Assembly (NCBI GenBank): GCA_036505615.1
Contig: DASXTB010000477.1
Span: 1 to 40,495, forward strand
Origin: DASXTB01 sp036505615
Lineage (GTDB): Bacteria; Acidobacteriota; UBA6911; JACQSX01
Direction of reading: 5' to 3'
DNA: 40,495 nucleotides
Made by a program: the position numbers and the translations under genes. The notes below the pieces were generated by a model. It did no database searches. It saw nothing but the letters and a program-made list of their open reading frames with translations, and had not been told where the DNA came from. Below are positions 24,239-34,217 of the stretch, piece after piece. Position 1 is the stretch's first letter; the number at the start of each line of letters is the position of its first letter.

Positions 24239-25762
24239 CTACAAGGCTTCCGCTTCAATCACCGCCGCCTGTTGCGGCGGCGCGATCTTCGTCAAAGCCA
24301 GATGTATCACAGAGGCTGCGCCAAACCCAATAAACCAAGCATAATCATAGAGCGGCCTCAACGCCGGCACCACCAGTCCGATCCAGGCGAGCACGCAACC
24401 GATCAGCGTCGCCGCGACAGCACGCCAGTTCCACCCACGGTTGTATGTATAGACTCCTTGAGTGCGGTAGAGATCAGCTAAGACAAGCTTCTTGTTCCAT
24501 ACCAGCCAATAGTCTGCGATCAAAACCCCGGCGATTGCGCCCATGCCGCCCGAGTAGCCGACAAGCCAGCCGTCGATGTATCGCGCGGGATTGGCGAGCA
24601 GCCGCCATGGCTGTATCAGGATGCCGAGGATTCCCGTGACTAATCCGCCGGCGCGAAACGAGATCCAGCGGGGAAACGCATTCGCAAAATCGTTCGCGGG
24701 CGAGACCACGTTCGCTGCAATGTTGACTGCCAGCGTGGCCACGACAACTGTGAACATGGAGATGGCAACGACCCAAACTTGTCCGAAGTGGCTTACCAGT
24801 TTCATCGGGTCCCACAGTTCCTGGAGTTGTTCCGAGGGGAGGTCACGGTAGATCACCGCGGCTGCAGATGTAATGATAACGCCCATTGCGGCGAAAACCG
24901 TCATCGTCGTCGGAAGGGCGACAATCTGGCCGATAGCCTGCTCGCGCTGGCTGCGCCCGAATCGAGTAAAGTCCGGCATGTTGAGCGAAAGAGTCGCCCA
25001 AAAGCCGATCATGGCAGTCAGCTTGAGCATGAATACAGGGCGAAACTCGACCCAGGTGCCGAACTTGCCAGGTTCCTGAAGGAGAAAACCGACCCCGTGC
25101 GCTCGCCAGACGGCCCAGGCCAGCAATAATGCGGTCATGACGAGCACAAACGGCGCGGCCCAGTTTTCTACTTTCCGGAGCAGGTCCATGCCGCGATAGA
25201 TGACGTAGATGTTCAATCCCCAGAAGAGCAGAAACGAAAGCCACTCTGTAGTCATGTGACCGCCGACCGGGCCGCCAAGCAATTTGTTCCACCCCGGAAT
25301 CACCGCGCCGAAGAAAGTATTCAGAGCCTCGCCGCCGATCCACGCCTGGATGCCAAACCAGCCGCAAGCCACGATGGCGCGCATGATTGCCGGCAGATTG
25401 GAGCCGATTGTTCCATAACTGGCGCGTGCGAAAACAGGAAAGGGAATGCCATACCTTGTGCCGGGATGCGAGTTGAGCAGGATCGGGATCAGCACGATCG
25501 TGTTGCCCAGCAGAATCGTGACCAGCGCCTGCCACCAGTTCATGCCGGCGCTGATTAGACCGGACGAGAGCATGTAGGTGGGGATGCAATGGGCCATGCT
25601 GATCCAGAGAGCCGCGTAGTTGTAGGTGGTCCAGTTGCGCCGCGCGACCGGCACGGGCGCCAGGTCATTATTGTAGAGCGGGCTTGAGCTGATCTGTTGC
25701 GCGACCTCCGGCAGCAACTCGATGCGGCCGTCAGCATGCTGGACTGTTTCGTTACCAGTCAT
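24239..25762 (-). CDS. NCS1 family nucleobase/allantoin-type:cation symporter
   Basis: 507 aa with about 12 membrane helices. Family marks: PVPVARRNWTTYNYAALWISMAHCIPTYML in helix 1 (NWTTYNYAALWIS is highly typical), GIPFPVFARASYGTIGSNLPAIMRA, CGWFGIQAWIGGEALN (substrate site), the helix 6 to 7 stretch LNMPDFTRFGRSQREQAIGQ, NIAANVVSPANDFANAFP, and ADYWLVWNKKLVLADLYRTQGVYTYNRGWNWRA near the C-terminus. It resembles PucI/hydantoin/uracil permeases of the Na+- or H+-coupled LeuT fold. The substrate cannot be told. It starts 3 bases after the CRTAC1 gene, so the two are in one operon. No purine catabolic genes are nearby. Confidence 0.93.
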   Translation of the reverse strand: MTGNETVQHADGRIELLPEVAQQISSSPLYNNDLAPVPVARRNWTTYNYAALWISMAHCIPTYMLSSGLISAGMNWWQALVTILLGNTIVLIPILLNSHPGTRYGIPFPVFARASYGTIGSNLPAIMRAIVACGWFGIQAWIGGEALNTFFGAVIPGWNKLLGGPVGGHMTTEWLSFLLFWGLNIYVIYRGMDLLRKVENWAAPFVLVMTALLLAWAVWRAHGVGFLLQEPGKFGTWVEFRPVFMLKLTAMIGFWATLSLNMPDFTRFGRSQREQAIGQIVALPTTMTVFAAMGVIITSAAAVIYRDLPSEQLQELWDPMKLVSHFGQVWVVAISMFTVVVATLAVNIAANVVSPANDFANAFPRWISFRAGGLVTGILGILIQPWRLLANPARYIDGWLVGYSGGMGAIAGVLIADYWLVWNKKLVLADLYRTQGVYTYNRGWNWRAVAATLIGCVLAWIGLVVPALRPLYDYAWFIGFGAASVIHLALTKIAPPQQAAVIEAEAL

Positions 25763-25765
25763 CAG

Positions 25766-27496
<1,731 letters not shown>

Positions 27497-27687
27497 CCTG
27501 GAGAATTGCAGAGATTCGAATCGTTCAAAAGTATATCAGTATGACGCCTTCGGCGTCTGCGGCTCGTTGCTGCGGCCTTCACCGCCACATTTGCTTTGCC
27601 GCTCTGCCGCCCCGGGGTCTTTGCGGCTCCTCTTCTGAGGTTAGTTCGTGCCAGGTCGAGAAGCTGGTTTTAGAAGCATTTCAAATG

Positions 27688-27703
27688 TGGTACAAGCTAT
27701 GCA
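27688..27703 (+). promoter_or_regulatory. Candidate sigma-54 (-24/-12) promoter
   Basis: TGGTACAAGCTATGCA fits the consensus TGGCAC-N5-TTGCA with two mismatches and exact GG-to-GC spacing. The -12 GC ends 28 bases before the ATG of the sodium:solute symporter, leaving a short leader. The rest of 27497-27687 holds only a GACGCCTTCGGCGTC hairpin (27542-27556), with no T-run and no gene. No enhancer-binding regulator gene is present in the window. Confidence 0.45.
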
Positions 27704-27730
27704 GTCCAACCAGTCAGGGAAAACAGAAAT

Positions 27731-29548
27731 ATGCAAATTCAGCTCATCGATTGGCTCATCATAGCGGCGTCTCTTCTAATATGTTTTGTGCCCGCCTTAT
27801 TCTTTGGCAAACGGGCAGGCAAGAATACTTCGGAATTCTTCGTTTCCGGGCGGTCCGTGCCTTGGTGGCTAGGCGGCTTATCGATGGTGGCCACCACATT
27901 CAGTAGCGATACTCCCAATCTAGTGACGGACATAGTGCGACGCAATGGCGTAGCAGGCAATTGGGTCTGGTGGGCGTTTGTGCTTACCGGAGTTTCCACG
28001 GTGTTCTTTTACGCGCGACTGTGGCGGCGCTCCGGTGTGATGACCGACCTTGAGTTCTACGAGATGCGCTACTCCGGAAAAGCTGCCAGCTTTGTCCGAG
28101 GTTTCCGATCCATCTATTTGGGGTTGTTTTTCAATTGCATGATCATGGCAACCGTGAACCTCGCGGCGTGCAAGATCGCGGGCATCCTGTTCGGCCTGGA
28201 GCGCTGGCAGACACTTCTTATGGTCGGCGTTCTAAACGTTGTTTTTGCCGCCCACTCCGGTTTGTGGGGAGTGCTGGTCATCGACATGATTCAGTTTTTC
28301 ATCAAGATGACGGCGGTGATCGCGGCGGCCTACTTTGCACTCCGTTTGCCCCAGGTGGGCGGCCTCCACGGGCTGGTGGAGAAGCTTTCCGCGATCAAAG
28401 GACCGGGCGGGCTGAATTATCTGAATATACTGCCGGATTTCACAAACAACTGGGATATGGCCATCGCGGTTTTCATCATGCCGATCGCGGTGCAATGGTG
28501 GGCGGTCTGGTATCCGGGTGCCGAGCCGGGCGGCGGCAGCTATATCGCCCAGCGGATGCTCGCCTCAAAGTCCGAGAAAGACTCGCTGGGGGCCGTCTTG
28601 TTCTTTAACCTGGCCCATTACGTTCTGCGCCCTTGGCCATGGATTCTGGTTGGCCTGTGTTCGTTGCTGGTGTACCCGAATTTGTCAGACATTCAGCGGG
28701 CGTTCCCAAACCTCGATCCCAGGCTGCTGGGCCATGATATTGCCTATCCCGCCATGCTTAAGTTCCTGCCGGTAGGTTTTGCCGGTCTGATGGTGGGGGG
28801 GTTAATTTCTGCTAATTCTTCCACTATCTTGACCCATCTCAACTGGGGAGCTTCATATCTGGTACACGATTTCTACCGGCGTTTCATCAAAAGAGACGCG
28901 AGCGAGAAGCATTACGTCTGGAGTGGCCGCCTGGCCACCATCGGCCTGTTCATCTTTGCCTCCGCGCTAACCTTTGTTTTGGACACAGCCAAAGATGCTT
29001 TCGACATAATTCTTCAAATCGGTGCCGGCACCGGCTTGCTCTACCTGATCCGTTGGTTCTGGTGGCGTGTAAACGCCTGGTGCGAAGTGAGCGCGATGAT
29101 CAGTTCTTTCGCAGTTTCGGTGGGGATTTTGATCCTCAAGAAGAGCGGCGTGCAGATCAGCACCCACGTCGCGCTCTTGATCACCATCGGCTTCACTACG
29201 GTTTCCTGGCTGTTGACAGCCTTTGTCGGACCGCAGACGGACCGCCGGACCTTGATTGAGTTCTATAAGAAAGTTCGCCCATTTGGTCCCGGCTGGAAGG
29301 GAATCCGCCGAGAAGCAGGTATCTCGGTAGCTGAGGCAAAGGCAACTCACGAAAACTTCCCACTGGCTTTGCTGGGATGGGTGGCGGGCTGTACTGTCAT
29401 CTGGTCATCTCTCTTCGCTGTTGGCAACTACCTGTACGGCCGCATGAACTATGCGCTGATGCTCTTCGGAATATTTGTTGTCAGTAGCTCAATTCTGCTG
29501 CATGTGATTAACAAGCTCTGGTCTGACAAAAGCTCTCGTTTCACCTAG
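27731..29548 (+). CDS. Sodium:solute symporter family (SSS) transporter
   Basis: 605 aa with about 13-14 membrane helices and the LeuT-like core. Characteristic pieces: FFVSGRSVPWWLGGLSMVATTFSSDTPNLVTD in helix 1 (the Na+ site with GLSMVATTFSSDTP), FEYMRYSG-like EFYEMRYSGKAASF, WWAVWYPGAEPGGGSYIAQRMLASKSEKDS and the helix 8 motif GFAGLMVGGLISANSSTILTHLNWGASYL. This subgroup, common in Bacteroidetes, Acidobacteria and Verrucomicrobia, often carries sugars or other organics. The substrate is unknown. A C-terminal amphipathic cytosolic loop (residues about 500-540, EFYKKVRPFGPGWKGIRRE) is subfamily-typical. It is preceded by a candidate sigma-54 promoter. Convergent with the MFS gene. Confidence 0.9.
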   Translation: MQIQLIDWLIIAASLLICFVPALFFGKRAGKNTSEFFVSGRSVPWWLGGLSMVATTFSSDTPNLVTDIVRRNGVAGNWVWWAFVLTGVSTVFFYARLWRRSGVMTDLEFYEMRYSGKAASFVRGFRSIYLGLFFNCMIMATVNLAACKIAGILFGLERWQTLLMVGVLNVVFAAHSGLWGVLVIDMIQFFIKMTAVIAAAYFALRLPQVGGLHGLVEKLSAIKGPGGLNYLNILPDFTNNWDMAIAVFIMPIAVQWWAVWYPGAEPGGGSYIAQRMLASKSEKDSLGAVLFFNLAHYVLRPWPWILVGLCSLLVYPNLSDIQRAFPNLDPRLLGHDIAYPAMLKFLPVGFAGLMVGGLISANSSTILTHLNWGASYLVHDFYRRFIKRDASEKHYVWSGRLATIGLFIFASALTFVLDTAKDAFDIILQIGAGTGLLYLIRWFWWRVNAWCEVSAMISSFAVSVGILILKKSGVQISTHVALLITIGFTTVSWLLTAFVGPQTDRRTLIEFYKKVRPFGPGWKGIRREAGISVAEAKATHENFPLALLGWVAGCTVIWSSLFAVGNYLYGRMNYALMLFGIFVVSSSILLHVINKLWSDKSSRFT

Positions 29549-29579
29549 CCCAGTCCTCTGATCGCTTAACGCAATCGGA

Positions 29580-30884
29580 TCACGATGAGCTGGCCGGGGC
29601 GGACGTTTCTGCGGGCTTCACGATGCGGTTGTAACCCAACATCAACAGTGTGGTGAAAACTCCGATCGCCGAGATTACCCACCACATCTGCTGCGGCCGG
29701 CGCAGCACTTCGCCAAAGTAATGCACCAGCCGGCCGCCAACGGCGCCGGCAATGAAGAACCCGATGCCGATAGGCAGAAACGCGAAGCCCATGAATGTTC
29801 CCTGCTGGCCCGGCGGAGCCAGCCGGGAAATATACTCGTAGTAGCGCGGCGATTGCGTCATCTCTCCCAGTGCAAGCACCACCAGCGCCGCTACACCCCA
29901 CACCGGCAGTCCGCCAACCATCCATCCCGACGAACCGAGGCCAAGAATCAGCCAGGAAAGGCTGGTGATCAGCAAGCCGAGCGTCATGGCAGGGAAGGTG
30001 GGAATGCGCCGGGTAAGGTAGCTCACGGCAATCTGAAATAGGATCACTGCCAGTGGATCCACCATAAGCAGCAGATCCACGTCGGCATTGGGATTGACGT
30101 ACCGGCGAATGTAGAGAGGTAAAGAGATGAACTCCTGCCAGAAGACGACCCAGAAGCCGGAGAAGATCAGCAGAAAGAGCATGAATCGAAGATTTCCCAG
30201 CACGACGAACATATTCTTTACCGCTGCGGCGATACTGCTGGCTTGCTTTTCACCTGCGCGGGCGGGCTCCTTGTAAAACGCCAGCGTTGCAAAGAACATC
30301 AGGAAAACGCTCAGGGCGCAGACGCGGAAGACATTTTCAATCCCCAGCGAGCGCCGCACAAGGAAAGCCACGAACGGTCCCAGGGTGCCGCCGACATTTA
30401 CGATGGTGTAGTAAATCGAATAGCCCAGCGACCGGACGTTCTCGTTTGAAGCGCGCGCGGTCGTTCCCACCACGCAGGGCTTCACGATGGCAGGGCCGAC
30501 CGCCGGCACGAGCAAAACCAGCAGCACCAGCCGCTCCAGAGGAATGGCGCTGCGAAGGGGCGCCATCCAGGAGGCCGAGAGCGAGCCCAGCAGGAAGTAA
30601 CCCAGCGCCAGAACCAGGTAGGCCAACGCCAAAGAGCGGCGAAAACCGAAACGATCTGCCAACGTCCCTCCAATGATGGGAAGAAACCAGACAATCAAGC
30701 CGAAGTACCCGATCAAGTCGCCGGTCTGGGCTTCGGTAAAGCGCAGCGATTCACTCAGGTAAATGGCGAGCACGGCCTGGACTCCGTAGTACGACAGCCG
30801 CTCAAAAAGCTCGGTTATGTTTGCCACCCAGAAGGCGGGCTGGAATCCGTCGCGAATTTCTTGCAGGCGCTGGCTGAAGCTCAA
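29580..30884 (-). CDS. POT/PTR-like MFS transporter
   Basis: 434 aa with about 12 helices. The N-terminus carries ELFERLSYYGVQAVLAIYL, matching the proton-coupled oligopeptide transporter motif ExxER(F)xYYG with Leu for Phe, followed by GYFGLIVWFLPIIGGTLADRFGFRRSL. The later POT motif region VKPCVVGTTARASNENVRSLGYSIYYTIVNVGGTLGP has the GxxYxxxNxG pattern. It is somewhat shorter than standard POT proteins (450-500 aa). Probably a proton-coupled peptide or related importer. The start is TTG 30884 with GGAGGT 5 bases upstream. An out-of-frame ATG-CCT-TGA mini-frame overlaps this start, which could weaken initiation. Confidence 0.82.
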   Translation of the reverse strand: MSFSQRLQEIRDGFQPAFWVANITELFERLSYYGVQAVLAIYLSESLRFTEAQTGDLIGYFGLIVWFLPIIGGTLADRFGFRRSLALAYLVLALGYFLLGSLSASWMAPLRSAIPLERLVLLVLLVPAVGPAIVKPCVVGTTARASNENVRSLGYSIYYTIVNVGGTLGPFVAFLVRRSLGIENVFRVCALSVFLMFFATLAFYKEPARAGEKQASSIAAAVKNMFVVLGNLRFMLFLLIFSGFWVVFWQEFISLPLYIRRYVNPNADVDLLLMVDPLAVILFQIAVSYLTRRIPTFPAMTLGLLITSLSWLILGLGSSGWMVGGLPVWGVAALVVLALGEMTQSPRYYEYISRLAPPGQQGTFMGFAFLPIGIGFFIAGAVGGRLVHYFGEVLRRPQQMWWVISAIGVFTTLLMLGYNRIVKPAETSAPASSS

Positions 30885-30964
30885 GGCATACCTCCGTTAA
30901 GTTCCCTTGGTGCACACGAAGTTCACAAATTGGTCAACTTTTTCATCCCGATGCCCCGCTGGCC

Positions 30965-31140
30965 ACTCGCCACTGGATGCACCCACAGAGCCGCGACCGG
31001 AAGGCGCGGCAATCTAAGTTATCCGCACAACTCGATAAGTGAAAATATCTATCCAGCCTACGCACAACAGGCTTGCCGAATCGGCTATTCTGTCGCGCCG
31101 CGCCCTTCCGGCCGCGGCTCTGTGTCTGCACACACTGCCG
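30965..31140. repeat. GCGCCCTTCCGGCCGCGG inverted repeat, ~175 bp
   Basis: The arm TGCACCCACAGAGCCGCGAC with CGGAAGGCGCGGC (30976-31013) faces GCCGCGCCCTTCCGGCCG, CGGCTCTGTGTCTGCACAC (31095-31134). The right half is a copy of 3590-3665. The ~80 bases between hold AAGTGAAAATATC and CAACAGGCTTGCCGAATC. This element and short flanks fill the gene-free stretch 30885-31214 between the MFS gene's start and kdpE's 3' end. Confidence 0.7.
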
Positions 31141-31214
31141 TATGGTCGGCTTGGCGACCCATTTCCCAAATCTGAATTGCCCCAGTCCATATCGGCGGTA
31201 AATGAGCCCACTCG

Positions 31215-31919
31215 TTAAGCCTTAGCCAAGTCGGGAAGCCGGAAACGATAGCCCACCCAGGGCTCGGTCAGAAGGTATTTTGGCTTGGATGGGTTAGTCT
31301 CGATCTTCTTGCGAAGTTGATTCACAAATACACGCAAATACTCAACCTCGTTGCCGTAGTCGGGGCCCCAGACTGCCTGCAGCAGCTTGGAATGAGGGAT
31401 AGGAACATTAGGATGAGTCACCAGATACTGGAGAAGATCGAACTCCTTGGGCGTGAGTCGGATTTCCTTGGTCTCCACCAGGACCCGGCGGGTCAGCAGA
31501 TTAATTTCCACGTCCTCGAGAGTGATGATTTGCGGGCCGCTGCCGGGAGACTGAGGCACTCTCCGAAGAGCGGCCCTGATGCGTGCCAGCAGTTCAGGCG
31601 TGCTGAATGGCTTGGTAACGTAATCGTCAGCTCCTGCATCCAGGGCGTCGATCTTGTCTTGCTCGGTATCACGAATGGTGAGCACGATGATGGCCACATC
31701 CGACTCGGACCGGATCAGGCGGCAAGTCTCCACGCCACCCAGGCCCGGCATGTTCATGTCCAATAAGACCAGGTCAAATTTTTCGCCGCGAAACCGTTCC
31801 AAAGCCTCTTCGCCGCTGCGGACGTCGCTGATCTCATAGCCCTGAGCAACCAGAGCCATGCGCATCACGCGGCGGATTTGCGGATCGTCATCGACAACCA
31901 ATATTCGGCCGGCACTCAT
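31215..31919 (-). CDS. kdpE: KdpE response regulator (OmpR/PhoB family)
   Basis: 234 aa. The receiver domain (1-120) has acidic pair Asp11-Asp12, phospho-acceptor Asp54 in LVLLDMNMPG, switch Thr81 and Lys103 in TKPF. A winged-helix DNA-binding domain follows: INLLTRRVLVETKEIRLTPKEFDLLQYLVTHPN, LLQAVWGPDYGNEVEYLRVFVNQLRKKIE, and TEPWVGYRFR, the typical KdpE C-terminus. It activates kdpFABC when K+ is low. It follows the kinase gene on the same strand after 151 bases that contain a large palindrome. It is 7 kb or more from kdpFABC, not adjacent as in most bacteria. Confidence 0.92.
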   Translation of the reverse strand: MSAGRILVVDDDPQIRRVMRMALVAQGYEISDVRSGEEALERFRGEKFDLVLLDMNMPGLGGVETCRLIRSESDVAIIVLTIRDTEQDKIDALDAGADDYVTKPFSTPELLARIRAALRRVPQSPGSGPQIITLEDVEINLLTRRVLVETKEIRLTPKEFDLLQYLVTHPNVPIPHSKLLQAVWGPDYGNEVEYLRVFVNQLRKKIETNPSKPKYLLTEPWVGYRFRLPDLAKA

Positions 31920-31943
31920 GGTGAAGTCTAGAGATTTAGAGAT

Positions 31944-32052
31944 TTGGGGACAGACCCCTAATTACGAGGTAGCCTTTTCCCAGCGAAGCGAAGACAGACC
32001 GGATTCGTCGTTCGGGAAGAGGCTACGCTCGTAATTAAGGGTCTGTCCCCAA
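31944..32052. repeat. 109-bp near-perfect palindrome between the KdpD-type kinase gene and kdpE
   Basis: The left arm TTGGGGACAGACCCCTAATT, ACGAGGTAGCCTTTTCCC is answered by CGGGAAGAGGCTACGCTCGT, AATTAAGGGTCTGTCCCCAA, a stem of about 38 pairs with a ~30-base loop. It is inside a two-gene unit and would form a strong mRNA hairpin after the kinase gene. The GGGGACAGACCC end is a repeat end I have often seen in bacterial intergenic regions; its mobilising enzyme is not encoded here. Confidence 0.8.
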
Positions 32053-32070
32053 TCTCGCTAAGCGACAACG

Positions 32071-33540
32071 CTAGATTTCCTTCCCGCCCGTGGGGACAGA
32101 CGCGAAGAATTCAGCTCCTTCTCCCGGTCCGCTCTCCACCCAGATGTTGCCGCCATGAGCCAGCACCACTTCGCGGGCGATCGCCAGGCCCATTCCCGTC
32201 CCAGGCACCTGGCTGCGAGCCCCGGCGCCGCGGTAAAACTTCTCAAAGATCCTTGATTTTTCCGGCGCAGAAATGCCCTGACCATCGTTGCGAATGCTGA
32301 TGAGGATGGAATTACCGGACGGCTTTGCGGCCACTCGAATCGGCGACCCGGGGGGCGAATATTTTACCGCGTTGTCGATTAACTGCCGGATCAGCAATTG
32401 CATCAGGCCCACATCGACTAGAATGGGAGGAAGATCATCAGGGACCGAACAGTCCACTGTTCTTCCTTCCAGAGCCGTCTCCATTTGCTGCAGTGTGGTT
32501 TCGATCAATGCGCCAACCGGATATTGCTGTCTTTTGGGTTGGATCTTCCCCGCTTCCATTCGAGCCAGCTGAATCGCCTCCGTGACCAGAGCGCTCAGCC
32601 TGTCTGCCTCCTGATCGATGATGGTCAAAAGATCGCGTTGTTCTTCCGGCTTCAGTACACCCGGTGAAAGTATGGCACTGGTGGCGGCTTTGACCGAGGT
32701 TAAGGGAGTCTTAAATTCGTGAGCGAGAGCGTCCAGCAAAGTGGATTTGAACTCTTCGCTTTGGCGGGCCGCCTCGGCCCGGCTGGCCAATTCTTGCCCC
32801 CGCGCCTTCTCCAGGGCTATGGCCACAAGGTTGGAAAGAGCCTGCAGGGCCGTGTCAGAGAAGAAGCCGCCCTTCAGCGCCAGGCTTCCAATTGGCTGGC
32901 CTCCCAGGGTGATGGCGCTGACAATGGTTTGAGTCTCTTCGTCGCGAGACATCGTTCCCATCATAGCTGCGTCCTGAAGTTTCTGTTGCACGCCGGGTAT
33001 GTCCTCTGGCCCGGCCCGATGAATGTCCAAACTGCCTCTGTCATAGATGGCCACGGATGGGACCTGGTAAATGGCCGCAATTTCGCCTGCAATTTGCTTG
33101 GCAATCGGCTGCTTGGCGTCCGTGAGCAAAATTGCGCGGCTCAGCGCGTACAGGCGTTCAATCTCGGTCTGGCGGCTTTCAACCTCCATGGTACGGCGCT
33201 TCGCCCTTTCAGACAATTGGCTGGCTATCAGGGATGTGACCAGAAATGCGAAGAGAGCCACCCAATTTTGCACGTCGGCGATAGTAAAAGTGCCCACCGG
33301 AGGAAGGAAGAAGAAATTGAAGCACAACGTTGCCACAATCGAGGCTAGTACGGCCTCCCGCAGTCCCCACTTTGTAGCGATCAACAGAATGGTAATCAGG
33401 TAAAGGAATCCAACAGTGGTGGGATTGACGGGAATCAGGCGGGCGCATAGGAATGTGACGGCAACCACGGCAAGAAGGGCGCCAGCAGCTCGCAGGAGGC
33501 CCCTGCTCAAACCTTGTCTGGACTCTTGCACCGTTTGCAC
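32071..33540 (-). CDS. KdpD C-terminal-type sensor kinase lacking the N-terminal KdpD/Usp half
   Basis: 489 aa. Residues 15-108 hold four membrane helices (DUF4118: FLYLITILLIATKWGL, ASIVATLCFNFFFLPPVGTFTIAD). A GAF-like domain spans about 125-245, then HisKA with phospho-acceptor His274 in ALAHEFKTPLTSVKAA and HATPase with LIRQLIDNAVKYSPPGSP, NDGQGI, IFEKFYRG and GTGMGLAIAREVV. This is KdpD without its first ~400 residues; those domains occur as separate proteins at 14741-16998. Start GTG 33540 has no clear ribosome site. Gene order kinase then kdpE. The kinase should phosphorylate KdpE. Confidence 0.92.
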   Translation of the reverse strand: MQTVQESRQGLSRGLLRAAGALLAVVAVTFLCARLIPVNPTTVGFLYLITILLIATKWGLREAVLASIVATLCFNFFFLPPVGTFTIADVQNWVALFAFLVTSLIASQLSERAKRRTMEVESRQTEIERLYALSRAILLTDAKQPIAKQIAGEIAAIYQVPSVAIYDRGSLDIHRAGPEDIPGVQQKLQDAAMMGTMSRDEETQTIVSAITLGGQPIGSLALKGGFFSDTALQALSNLVAIALEKARGQELASRAEAARQSEEFKSTLLDALAHEFKTPLTSVKAATSAILSPGVLKPEEQRDLLTIIDQEADRLSALVTEAIQLARMEAGKIQPKRQQYPVGALIETTLQQMETALEGRTVDCSVPDDLPPILVDVGLMQLLIRQLIDNAVKYSPPGSPIRVAAKPSGNSILISIRNDGQGISAPEKSRIFEKFYRGAGARSQVPGTGMGLAIAREVVLAHGGNIWVESGPGEGAEFFASVPTGGKEI

Positions 33541-33881
33541 GTTGTTATTCTAGACCGAGCCCGCTCAGCGAGCGCCAGAATGTAGCCCCGGGTGGAGCGA
33601 AGGATCTCTTGACACACAACACGAAGCCGAACCCGGGGTTTAGGAAAACAAAAAGCCACCGAGCCCCGCTTGGCGGGGCGGCAGAATTGCATCCTGTGGC
33701 AAAATCTCCCGTGATGGAGGCGCCGCGAAGCGGCGCAGGGCGCCGCTTTGCAGCACCCCAGAGACGCTGTTCGTGAACCGCCCGTCGGAGCTGCCGATTT
33801 CGTCGTAAAACGGGGGCTCGCACGCCGCCCCTACAGACGGCAGCGAATTTGGTGGGTTGCAGCCAAGAGATGCGAGTGCAT

Positions 33882-33926
33882 CTTTACGAAATCTTTATGA
33901 ACCTTTTACGCCTTTTTTATCCCCGC
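33882..33926 (+). promoter_or_regulatory. Candidate KdpE operator in front of the KimA-like permease
   Basis: CTTTACGAAATC, TTTATGAACC, then TTTTACGCCTTTTTTATCCC and CGC. It aligns ungapped with 24050-24006 (minus strand) in front of the kdp operon. It is T-rich with a C-rich end, as in the described E. coli KdpE target. It lies 292 bases before the permease ATG and 342 bases upstream of the divergent kinase gene, so it could control either. No other copy was noticed in the window. Confidence 0.5.
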
Positions 33927-34039
33927 GATCATAAGATCATTCGGTGGGATTTTATACGCGCTCGCGCTTCACACTTGGTTTTCCGCGTACATTCACCTCG
34001 GTCGCCTGCTTCGAATCCGGCATTGGAACGCGTGAAAAA

Positions 34040-34146
34040 ATACGGAGCCGCACGCGTAAGCAGGCGGACATTCCTGGCTGCAAAGCTCGGGCTATCTTTG
34101 ATTTGATCGATCGCGGGTCCGCTTGCTTACGCGCGCGGCTCCGTAT
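34040..34146. repeat. Inverted repeat ATACGGAGCCGC(A/G)CGCGTAAGCA(A/G)GCGGAC
   Basis: The 30-base arms at 34040-34069 and 34117-34146 are complementary except for two positions, around a 47-base loop with no repeats. It lies in the leader of the APC permease, 72 bases before its start, and would fold into a long hairpin in the mRNA. Confidence 0.8.
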
Positions 34147-34217
34147 CTTTCCGCAGATTCTTACCAGCCGTAATCACTTCCTCCGTGCAAAACGTGGCTT
34201 CAACTGACAGAGACGGC

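Larger units (their letters stand above)
33541..34217. other. Divergent intergenic region between the kinase gene and the APC permease
   Basis: 677 bases without a convincing gene. From left to right: hairpin GCCCCGCTTGGCGGGGC near 33664-33681; nested GCGCCGC/GCGGCGC hairpins at 33718-33755; the T-rich candidate operator at 33882-33926; and an inverted repeat at 34040-34146. No recognisable riboswitch was seen in the ~290-base permease leader. Confidence 0.6.

Noticed and set aside
32085..32100. GGGGACAGAC inside the 3' end of the kinase gene as another palindrome end
   Set aside because: It lies in frame and encodes the normal SVPTGG end of a histidine kinase. There is no facing arm, so the match is probably chance.
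34005..34030. TTCGAATCC resembling a tRNA T-loop
   Set aside because: The flanking bases do not form a 5-bp T stem, and no acceptor, D or anticodon arm is found around it.
33926..34217. c-di-AMP (ydaO-type) riboswitch in the permease leader
   Set aside because: The conserved ydaO core segments are not recognisable. The leader is dominated by the 30-base inverted repeat.
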